12,292 nt of DNA from UBA3774 sp045600025 (GTDB lineage Bacteria > Bacillota > Clostridia > Lachnospirales > Lachnospiraceae), in contig JAZRXC010000027.1 of the NCBI GenBank assembly GCA_045600025.1, positions 1 to 12,292 of the forward strand, given 5' to 3'. Shown piece after piece: positions 6,471 through 12,292 of this stretch (positions are counted from its first letter, which is position 1; each line of letters opens with the position of its first letter). A model generated the notes under the pieces. It did not search any database. It was not told where the DNA came from and saw only the letters and a list, made by a program, of their open reading frames with translations. Both the position numbers and the translations under genes were made by a program.

Positions 6471-7376
6471 CTATTTCAGAATTATCTCGTCATTGAAAGT
6501 AAACGGCGTTTCAAAACTTATCTGCCCCATTGGCATCGTAACATCTGTTGCGCCGTTAATACTGATCTGAACAGCATTGATCGTGTCCAGCTGTGATAAA
6601 GCATTGACTATAGCATAAACAGGTACAGCATCAAATGCGGTAACCGTTTCATTTACAAATTTCGAATCCAGATTCACATAACATATTCCGTCTCTGGTAT
6701 TTATACTAAGCAGGGTAACCGACGACGAAACCACGGGCAAAAGGCCTGAAACTCTCGGGCCTGCAATAACCGCCTCAACTATAACTCGCTCTATCAGCGT
6801 ACTGCTTCGAGAGGTAATCGTCTGATTGGTTTCAACAAGTCTGTCTCCTGTTTCATTTGTGAAATATAATTTAAGATCAGTGGAGCGGTAATCATCCGGA
6901 TCATCAGCTGCATTATTTACAAAAATCGGACTGCGCATAATACCCATGACACGTTCTGTGCCATCGCGCATCATCTCATCGCCGACATATATTACAACAC
7001 CGCCTATCTCATCAAACTGAGTAAGAGTCTTAGTAACAGCCGCTGCAAATAATATTCGCTGGGCAGGTGTTGCATTTTCAATACTTCCGTCAAAGTAAAG
7101 ATTCAAGACGTCACCATCAAGCTTTGAAGACTTATATTCAAGTTCCGGAGGTATAGGTGAAACATAGCCCTCTTTTTCGGGATTTTTCAAAAGTCCGAAC
7201 AATCTGCCTGCCAGCTCCTCGACTCCGGTTCCGCTGGCATCGCCTGTCGCAGAAAGAAGTTTGGTGCGCGCAGAGTTGGTATAGTATAAGGTATATGCAC
7301 CCTCATTAGATTCTGAATTTGAGCAGCCTGCAATCATCAAAGCCAAGATGAGCAGTATACTAAATATTTTCTTCAT
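6471..7376 (-). CDS. Lipoprotein with two GerMN (sporulation/germination) domains
   Basis: 301 residues. The N-terminus is a lipoprotein signal (M-K-K, hydrophobic run, lipobox I-A-G-C18-S), so the mature protein should be anchored to the outer face of the membrane. Two GerMN-type domains follow. The first (about 28-150) contains L-Y-Y-T-N, a conserved alpha-beta pattern with L-N-L-Y-F-D, and A-A-A-V-T-K-T-L-T-Q-F. The second (about 168-285) contains L-Y-F-T-N, I-E-R-V-I-V-E-A-V-I-A-G-P and C-Y-V-N-L-D-S-K-F, then Y-A-I-V-N-A-L-S-Q-L. GerM of Bacillus has this paired layout and acts in sporulation and germination; LpqB of actinobacteria carries a GerMN domain beside a two-component system. 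The start overlaps the histidine kinase end by 17 bp, with GAGAGGG upstream, which implies coupled translation. Its placement suggests an external partner of the kinase, which is inference. Confidence 0.9.
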   Translation of the reverse strand: MKKIFSILLILALMIAGCSNSESNEGAYTLYYTNSARTKLLSATGDASGTGVEELAGRLFGLLKNPEKEGYVSPIPPELEYKSSKLDGDVLNLYFDGSIENATPAQRILFAAAVTKTLTQFDEIGGVVIYVGDEMMRDGTERVMGIMRSPIFVNNAADDPDDYRSTDLKLYFTNETGDRLVETNQTITSRSSTLIERVIVEAVIAGPRVSGLLPVVSSSVTLLSINTRDGICYVNLDSKFVNETVTAFDAVPVYAIVNALSQLDTINAVQISINGATDVTMPMGQISFETPFTFNDEIILK

Positions 7377-8871
7377 TTATATCCCTCTCATCCGTTCTTT
7401 CATTTTCCTTATATGTAAGCGGAATACGAATAACAAATGTACTTCCCTCTCCGTATCTGCTGTACACTTTTATTGCGCCATGATGCAGCGCTACTATTTC
7501 TTTTGTAATTGCGAGGCCGAGTCCCGTTCCTCCTGTTGCACGTGAGCGGTCCTTATCTACGCGGAAGAATCTCTCAAACAGGTGAGATATCGACTCCTCG
7601 GGTATTCCGATTCCGCTGTCTTCAACCTTGATGAAGAAGTGTGATATATCTGCATTGAGTGATACCTTTACCCAACCACCTTTGTTGTTGTATTTAATAG
7701 CATTTTCTACAAGATTTGTAATAGCAAGCGCAAGTTTACTTTCATCAATATCTGCAGTAACCGGTCTGAAGCTTTCAAGTATAACTTCAACCTCTGCTTG
7801 CTTAGCAATAGGGATTATTCTATGGAGTATATCCGCAACCCAATCATTTATATTAACAGGTTCAACCTTGAGCGCGTTGGAACGTTCGCTCATCTGACCT
7901 ATTGAAAGCAGGCTGTCTATAATGCGGCTTTCACGTTCAAGCTCATTTGAAATGTCTGACATAAATTCTTTGTACATCTCATTAGGAACTTCTTCCATTC
8001 CGTTCAGTGAATCCGCCAGCACACGCATGGATGTAATAGGCGTCTTCAACTCATGAGATACATTTGACACGAATTCCTGTCTGCTCTTATCGAGCTGCTT
8101 CAATCTGGTAAGCGTCTGATTAACCGAATCACTGATCTGCGCAGTCTCGGCATAATTACGAACGCTGACCTTATCTATATCTCCATCCGCTGCATGCTTA
8201 ATCTCGTTTGTCAATCTTTTGAAAGGTTTTGTCAAATAACGGGTAATAGCAAATATTATGCAAACCGCAAGGATAAATGTTGCTCCCCATATCATAAAAA
8301 TGCCGCCCTGAAGCTGTTTATATGAGGCAATCTGCGTGCCGAGGTCACCTGTAACAAGTACAGCTCCTACGATTGCGGGTGCTGTTTCTTCCGGTTCTGT
8401 ATTAGTAGCTTCTTTTATCACAACAGTTTCTGTCTGGCTGTACAGCGGCTGCGCTATAATAATATACTTTTCATCTTCGTTGTAATACTTTACCGACTGT
8501 CTGGATAACGCCGCCATGACATATTCGGAAATATTATATCTTCCGAGGTCAACACCGTATGTATCTTTTAGAATACGGCCGCCGCTATTCATTATCTGGA
8601 TACGACCATTCCAGATATCACCGATTTGTTCAATAACAGAATTGATAGTAGGGTCTGATGTCTGATTGAGATAATCAGCAGATGTGATCTGATTGCAGAG
8701 TATAAGAACCTGGCCCTGTATAGTACTTGTTGTTGTCTCTATGTCTTTTGAAAATGCACTGTCAAGTAGTGCCATACTGACTGCGGCAGTTGGCACTATG
8801 CATATTACTAACATTATCACTAAAAGGATAATGCGAAATTTTAATCCTTTTTTCTTTCTGGCGGCAGGCAT
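7360..8871 (-). CDS. Sensor histidine kinase (HAMP, HisKA, HATPase_c)
   Basis: 503 residues. The first membrane helix is at about 12-35, then an extracellular sensor domain of about 150 residues with a PAS/Cache-like feel (I91-Q-I-M-N-S-G-G-R-I and V168-G-A-V-L-V-T-G-D). The second membrane helix is at about 189-209. A HAMP linker (about 210-262) leads to the dimerisation helix with S-H273-E-L-K-T-P, the phosphorylated histidine. The ATP-binding domain shows the N-box N386-L-V-E-N-A-I-K-Y, the G1 box D418-S-G-I-G-I, the F-box L-F-E-R-F-F and the G2 box G447-G-T-G-L-G-L. All catalytic parts look intact. It starts 1 nt after the response regulator stop, with AAGGA 5 nt upstream of the ATG, so the two are clearly a pair. 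The signal it senses cannot be read from the sequence. It resembles the PhoR/WalK/MtrB group. Confidence 0.96.
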   Translation of the reverse strand: MPAARKKKGLKFRIILLVIMLVICIVPTAAVSMALLDSAFSKDIETTTSTIQGQVLILCNQITSADYLNQTSDPTINSVIEQIGDIWNGRIQIMNSGGRILKDTYGVDLGRYNISEYVMAALSRQSVKYYNEDEKYIIIAQPLYSQTETVVIKEATNTEPEETAPAIVGAVLVTGDLGTQIASYKQLQGGIFMIWGATFILAVCIIFAITRYLTKPFKRLTNEIKHAADGDIDKVSVRNYAETAQISDSVNQTLTRLKQLDKSRQEFVSNVSHELKTPITSMRVLADSLNGMEEVPNEMYKEFMSDISNELERESRIIDSLLSIGQMSERSNALKVEPVNINDWVADILHRIIPIAKQAEVEVILESFRPVTADIDESKLALAITNLVENAIKYNNKGGWVKVSLNADISHFFIKVEDSGIGIPEESISHLFERFFRVDKDRSRATGGTGLGLAITKEIVALHHGAIKVYSRYGEGSTFVIRIPLTYKENERTDERDINEENI

Positions 8872-8872
8872 T

Positions 8873-9562
8873 TTAGTCCTTATAGAAATATCCTACTCCC
8901 CACTTTGTGAATACATAATTCGGATCAGTGGGATTAACTTCGATTTTTTCACGAAGTCTGCGTACATGAACATCTACTGTACGCACATCTCCGGGATATT
9001 CAAATCCCCAGATAATGCTCAGCAGTTTTTCACGGCTGAATACTTTTCCGGGATTTGTAATAAACAGCTCGAGAAGGTCAAATTCTTTGGCTGTAAGATT
9101 TACTTCTTTTCCTGATATGAAAACTCTGCGGCTGTCTTTATCAAGTGTAAGATCACGAACGGTGATTTTATTACTTGCTTCAGCTTGTTTCTCGCTCTTA
9201 CGTGTATTTCTTCTGATGATTGCCTTAACACGGGCCTTGACTTCAAGGATATTAAACGGCTTAGTCATATAATCATCAGCGCCATATTCGAGGCCGAGTA
9301 TTTTATCCATATCATCATTCTTAGCAGTAAGCATAATAATGGGAACATCAGAGAATTCTCTGGTCTCGCGGCAGACTTCCATTCCGTCTTTAACCGGAAG
9401 CATCAAATCAAGAAGTACAAGATCGATTCCGCCGGCATGGAGCTTATCCATTGCTTCACCGCCATCGTACGCGCAATCTACTTCATAACCATCCTGCTCC
9501 AGACTGAATTTAAGTCCTTTCACGATAAGTCTTTCATCATCTACTACTAAGATTTTTGCCAT
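8873..9562 (-). CDS. OmpR/PhoB-family response regulator, partner of the adjacent kinase
   Basis: 229 residues, normal for the family. The receiver domain (1-115) has the acidic pocket D8-D9, phospho-acceptor D52 in L-L-D-L-M-L-P, T79 in M-L-T-A-K and K101 in T-K-P-F. The C-terminal winged helix (about 132-228) has L-T-A-K-E-F-D-L-L-E-L, V-F-S-R-E-K-L-L, the recognition region V-R-T-V-D-V-H-V-R-R-L-R-E-K-I-E and the end V-G-Y-F. It should bind direct repeats as a dimer once phosphorylated. It starts 5 nt after the comEA stop; the upstream GGGG overlapping the end of comEA is its likely ribosome binding site. Because it sits between comEA and comEC it may control DNA uptake, but that is inference. 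It resembles WalR, RegX3 and MtrA; the symbol cannot be fixed. Confidence 0.96.
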   Translation of the reverse strand: MAKILVVDDERLIVKGLKFSLEQDGYEVDCAYDGGEAMDKLHAGGIDLVLLDLMLPVKDGMEVCRETREFSDVPIIMLTAKNDDMDKILGLEYGADDYMTKPFNILEVKARVKAIIRRNTRKSEKQAEASNKITVRDLTLDKDSRRVFISGKEVNLTAKEFDLLELFITNPGKVFSREKLLSIIWGFEYPGDVRTVDVHVRRLREKIEVNPTDPNYVFTKWGVGYFYKD

Positions 9563-9567
9563 TATTT

Positions 9568-10161
9568 CTACCCCGTAAATATATAGTCTTCTATCTGATC
9601 AAAAGCTGCTTGCTTAATGCCGGATACCTTCATTATGTCTTCCGGTTTTTCGAAGCGTCCGTGCTTCTCGCGATATGCAACGATTGCCGTTGCCTTTGAC
9701 TTTCCTATGCCGGGCAGCGTCATCAATTCATCCGCAGAAGCGGCGTTAATATTGACACGGCCCTGTGCATCTATTGCACCCTGCGCATTACTTTGCGCCG
9801 TTTCCGTAAGGGTCGGAACTCTTACTTGCATTCCGTCTGATAAGGTACTTGCCAGATTCATGCTCTGCGTATCGGCATCAGCGCTAAATCCTCCCGCCGC
9901 ACCAATAGCATCTGTCACACGGCTTCCTTCCGGAACCTCATATACTCCCGGCTGTCTTACCGCGCCACATACATGAATAAATATAGTATTCACATGCTCC
10001 TGCTTATCAGAAGTTTCCGTGGTGCTTTCTTCCGGACTGTTTACTATTATGACCTCTTGACCCGCATCAGTGCCATGGTCACTTTTTCCGAGAAGAAAAA
10101 GGACCCCGGCAGAAGCTAAGCAGAGTCCGGCTATCGCCTTACTGACTATTGATTTTTTCAT
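9568..10161 (-). CDS. comEA: ComEA-family competence DNA receptor (SLBB plus helix-hairpin-helix)
   Basis: 197 residues. An N-terminal membrane anchor (about 8-24) is followed by an acidic, Ser/Thr-rich linker. An SLBB domain (about 59-116) shows I-F-I-H-V-C-G-A-V-R-Q-P-G-V-Y and M-N-L-A-S. Two helix-hairpin-helix units (about 136-196) show V-N-I-N-A-A-S-A-D-E-L, L-P-G-I-G-K-S-K-A and V-S-G-I. This is the standard Firmicutes ComEA layout: it binds incoming double-stranded DNA at the cell surface and hands it to ComEC, encoded about 3 kb downstream in the same unit. The start has a perfect GGAGG 6 nt upstream, partly held in a hairpin. It is the first gene of the unit and follows the cca terminator. 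In B. subtilis comEA is followed by comEB and comEC; here a two-component system and a lipoprotein replace comEB. Confidence 0.95.
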   Translation of the reverse strand: MKKSIVSKAIAGLCLASAGVLFLLGKSDHGTDAGQEVIIVNSPEESTTETSDKQEHVNTIFIHVCGAVRQPGVYEVPEGSRVTDAIGAAGGFSADADTQSMNLASTLSDGMQVRVPTLTETAQSNAQGAIDAQGRVNINAASADELMTLPGIGKSKATAIVAYREKHGRFEKPEDIMKVSGIKQAAFDQIEDYIFTG

Positions 10162-10162
10162 A

Positions 10163-10185
10163 TCTCGCCTCCGTTAATGGCGAGA
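10163..10185 (-). promoter_or_regulatory. Hairpin over the comEA ribosome binding site
   Basis: On the minus strand, TCTCGCC and GGCGAGA form a perfect 7-bp stem around a 9-nt loop (ATTAACGGA). The Shine-Dalgarno GGAGG straddles the loop and the 3' arm, and the stem ends 1 nt before the ATG. The mRNA could therefore hide its own ribosome binding site. Whether this is regulated is inference. Confidence 0.6.
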
Positions 10186-10201
10186 ATCTACTGTCAGGGT
10201 A

Positions 10202-10230
10202 ATTTTACGAAAAAAAGACAAAAAATGCAA
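10202..10230 (-). promoter_or_regulatory. Candidate promoter of the comEA unit
   Basis: On the minus strand, TTGCAT (10230-10225) is followed after 17 bp by TAAAAT (10207-10202). Each hexamer has one or two mismatches to consensus. The -35 box lies inside the 3' arm of the terminator hairpin that follows cca. The predicted start near 10195 gives a leader of about 34 nt containing the ribosome-binding-site hairpin. It is the best candidate in this gap, but not proven. Confidence 0.55.
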
Positions 10231-10260
10231 TATCATTGTTACACAAATATTGCATTTTTT
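10220..10260 (-). terminator. Hairpin terminator after cca
   Basis: A perfect 14-bp inverted repeat (AAAAAATGCAATAT with ATATTGCATTTTTT) around a 13-nt loop starts 7 nt after the cca stop. On the minus strand it ends in a run of T, then GTC and another T run, as in an intrinsic terminator. The stem has only two G-C pairs, so it may be leaky. The reverse direction also shows a T run, so it could act both ways. Confidence 0.75.
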
Positions 10261-10267
10261 ACGAATT

Positions 10268-11482
10268 TTAATGTATAAATTTTTCGAATAGTTTTTCTTT
10301 TTTGTTCAGCTCCGGCTCAGCGAGAACTGCTGTCAGCATGTCCTGCAGAATGCGCCCCATCTCGCGCCCCGGCTTTATACCTGCCGAAATCAAGTCGCCG
10401 CCCGTTACCGCAAGCTGCTTCAGGCTCGTGCAATCGCCGCGTTCGGTGACTGTTTTGAAAATATCTTTTAGTTTGTCAATGTCCGGCAAATGTCTTTCAT
10501 CCGCGCGCAAAAATTCCATTAGCTCGCAAAAAGCCTCTTCCCCTATGATACTTATCGCCGTACGTACTCCGGTTTCATTTATGTCAAAAGGAAAATCCTG
10601 ATACTTTACCAGTGTACCGACTCTGTCAATGGTGGCATTGTCCCACTTGTAATCGCGTAGCCACTCCGTGGCAAATGCACCTTCCTTGTCGCCGATATCG
10701 TGCAGCAGTGCAGTAAGTCTGAGGGTCTCGGTTCCTTCGATATTACGAATCACATTAAGTGTATGCTCACCTGCTCCGCGTGCAAAGAGCTCATCAATCT
10801 CCGGCAGGATGACTTTTGCTATGCCTGTCTCATAAAGCAACTTGAAAGTCTCCGGATGGGCGGAAATAAGGAGCTTAAGCAGTTCCACTCTTATGCGTTC
10901 ATGACTTACGAGCTTTAATCTTTCAGCAAAGTCTGATATGGCAGCGCGGGTCTCAGGCTCTATATCAAATCCAAGCTGCGCGGCAAATCTTACCGCCCGC
11001 ATGATACGAAGCGCATCCTCGTCAAAGCGCTCAGCAGGGTTGCCTACCGCACGGATAATACCTGCGTTTAGATCGTCAAGTCCGTGATAAGGATCCACAA
11101 GACCAATCTCGGGATGATAAGCCATCGCATTGATAGTGAAATCACGACGGCGCAGATCTTCAGTTAAATCCGATGTGAAGGTAACTTCCTTCGGGTGACG
11201 CGCGTCCTCGTAAATACCGTCAATACGATAAGTGGTAACCTCAAATGTGCCTTCATGCAGAAGTACCGTAACCGTGCCATGCTTAATACCCGTATCTATA
11301 GTGCGCTTAAATACCTGCTTAACCTCGAAAGGCAGTGCCGATGTCGTAATATCCCAGTCATTTGCCTCGCGGGATAATATAGCATCACGCACGCAACCGC
11401 CGACTACGAAAGCCTCGTAGCCGGCTGCATTCAGTTTGTTTAAAATGTACTGTGCAGGTTGCGGTATTTGAATGTTTATCAT
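10268..11482 (-). CDS. cca: CCA-adding enzyme (CCA tRNA nucleotidyltransferase)
   Basis: Adds or repairs the 3' CCA of tRNAs using CTP and ATP, without a nucleic-acid template. The 404 residues show class II features in order: G28-G-C-V-R-D, the metal-binding D42-W-D44, R-R-D-F at 112-115 (with T-I-N-A-M-A), and the nucleotide-selecting and neck segment E151-R-F-D-E-D-A-L-R-I-M-R-A-V-R-F. An HD-like region follows, with H240 and H261-D262 in L-L-H-D-I-G-D. That region resembles the HD domain of some bacterial family members; whether it still has phosphohydrolase activity is unclear. It starts 6 nt after the proS stop with no obvious Shine-Dalgarno, so translation is probably coupled to proS. 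The tRNA-Ala in this window lacks an encoded CCA and is a likely substrate. Confidence 0.95.
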   Translation of the reverse strand: MINIQIPQPAQYILNKLNAAGYEAFVVGGCVRDAILSREANDWDITTSALPFEVKQVFKRTIDTGIKHGTVTVLLHEGTFEVTTYRIDGIYEDARHPKEVTFTSDLTEDLRRRDFTINAMAYHPEIGLVDPYHGLDDLNAGIIRAVGNPAERFDEDALRIMRAVRFAAQLGFDIEPETRAAISDFAERLKLVSHERIRVELLKLLISAHPETFKLLYETGIAKVILPEIDELFARGAGEHTLNVIRNIEGTETLRLTALLHDIGDKEGAFATEWLRDYKWDNATIDRVGTLVKYQDFPFDINETGVRTAISIIGEEAFCELMEFLRADERHLPDIDKLKDIFKTVTERGDCTSLKQLAVTGGDLISAGIKPGREMGRILQDMLTAVLAEPELNKKEKLFEKFIH

Positions 11483-11488
11483 TTTTTA

Positions 11489-12292
11489 TTAATATGCTTT
11501 GCCCCAATATACAAGTTTTTTAGCAGGCTTACCGCAGCATACACAGGTCGGAGCAATGCTTTCCTGAACAAAAGGCATACACCTTGAGGTGCAGGTTGTA
11601 TCTTCCTTGATCTTCATCTCGCACTCAAGTTCTCCGCACCACATAGCTCTGATAAAGCCGGGCTTATTTGCGGCAGCGTCTTTGAACTCCTCGTAATTAT
11701 GAGCGTCGTAAATATGCTCTGCGAGATGCTTCTTTGCGCGCTCTAACATATCAGCCTGAATCTCTTCAAGCAGCAGTTTTGTCTGCTCTGCGAGTTCGTC
11801 AAAAGTAACTTCCTTCTTCTCGCGTGTATCACGGCGTACAAGGATGGCTTTTCCCGCTTCAATGTCCTTAGGTCCTATTTCAACACGAATCGGAATACCG
11901 CGCATCTCCTGCTCAGAGAATTTCCATCCCGGGCTCTTGTCCGTGAAATCAGCCTTTACACGGATTCCCTTTGTTGCAATTTTTTCTTTCAATGCGTTTG
12001 CGGCATCGGCAACGCCTTCCGCATCCTGGCGTATCGGCACAATCATAACCTGAGTAGGTGCAATACGCGGCGGTAGTACGAGTCCTGAATTGTCACCATG
12101 AACCATGATAATCGCGCCAATCATTCTTGTCGTCATGCCCCATGATGTCTGATGAACATATTGTAACGTATTGTCCTTGTCAGCAAACTGTATTCCGTAT
12201 GCCTTTGCAAACCCATCGCCGAAATTGTGGCTCGTTCCTGACTGAAGCGCCTTGCCATCATGCATAAGCGACTCAATCGTGTATGTCGCCTC
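11489..12292 (-). CDS. proS: Prolyl-tRNA synthetase, archaeal-like type, 3' part only
   Basis: The frame is open to the right edge of the window, so this is the C-terminal 267 residues of a larger enzyme (the family is usually about 480 residues). It charges tRNA-Pro with proline. The fragment begins in the catalytic core (E-S-L-M-H-D-G-K-A-L-Q-S-G-T-S-H, then F-G-D-G-F-A-K-A-Y and H-Q-T-S-W-G-M-T-T-R). The anticodon-binding domain follows, with P-P-R-I-A-P-T-Q-V and W-K-F-S-E-Q-E-M-R-G-I-P-I-R-V-E-I-G. The C-terminal domain carries W-C-G and E-C-E, then C-T-S-R-C and C-V-C-C-G, a probable zinc site, and ends W-G-K-A-Y as in archaeal-style ProRS. This type lacks the editing insertion of the E. 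coli form and is common in Clostridia. No start is visible. The gene is followed after 6 nt by cca, a second tRNA-processing gene. Confidence 0.96.
   Translation of the reverse strand, partial: EATYTIESLMHDGKALQSGTSHNFGDGFAKAYGIQFADKDNTLQYVHQTSWGMTTRMIGAIIMVHGDNSGLVLPPRIAPTQVMIVPIRQDAEGVADAANALKEKIATKGIRVKADFTDKSPGWKFSEQEMRGIPIRVEIGPKDIEAGKAILVRRDTREKKEVTFDELAEQTKLLLEEIQADMLERAKKHLAEHIYDAHNYEEFKDAAANKPGFIRAMWCGELECEMKIKEDTTCTSRCMPFVQESIAPTCVCCGKPAKKLVYWGKAY

Overview
The window looks like chromosomal DNA from a Gram-positive Clostridia bacterium, most likely of the family Lachnospiraceae. The reasons are clean sigma-A-type promoters with 17-bp spacers, strong GGAGG-type ribosome binding sites, a DUF5688 protein (a family I associate mainly with Lachnospiraceae), a ProRS with an archaeal-style cysteine-rich C-terminus, and Firmicutes-type ComEA and ComEC. 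The family assignment is inference. Every supported gene lies on the minus strand, so transcription runs from high to low coordinates.

In the direction of transcription, the window opens with the 3' part of proS and then cca (CCA-adding enzyme), separated by 6 nt. A long AT-rich hairpin terminator follows cca. Next comes a tightly packed six-gene unit: comEA, an OmpR-type response regulator, a sensor histidine kinase, a lipoprotein with two GerMN domains, comEC, and a DUF5688 protein. Gaps inside this unit are 1 to 10 nt, with one 17-bp overlap. ComEA (DNA receptor) and ComEC (DNA channel) are the core of the DNA-uptake machine. Here a complete two-component system and a GerMN lipoprotein sit between them, where Bacillus subtilis has comEB. 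The unit has a candidate promoter that shares sequence with the terminator of cca, and a hairpin over the comEA ribosome binding site.

The third unit is cysK-cysE (cysteine synthesis from serine), with a near-consensus promoter in the gap after the DUF5688 gene. A tRNA-Ala(CGC) gene starts 5 nt after the cysE stop and has no encoded CCA, so it depends on an enzyme such as the one encoded by cca at the other end of the window.

The last block, downstream of the tRNA 3' end, is more AT-rich and looks accessory. It holds a Fic-family protein with a 21-bp tandem repeat in its linker, then the first 26 codons of a TetR-family regulator. The regulator has a perfect consensus promoter and two matching operator-like dyads, one in the promoter spacer and one at the predicted transcription start.

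No stretch longer than 300 bases lacks a gene. The most unusual element is the comEA / two-component system / GerMN lipoprotein / comEC unit.
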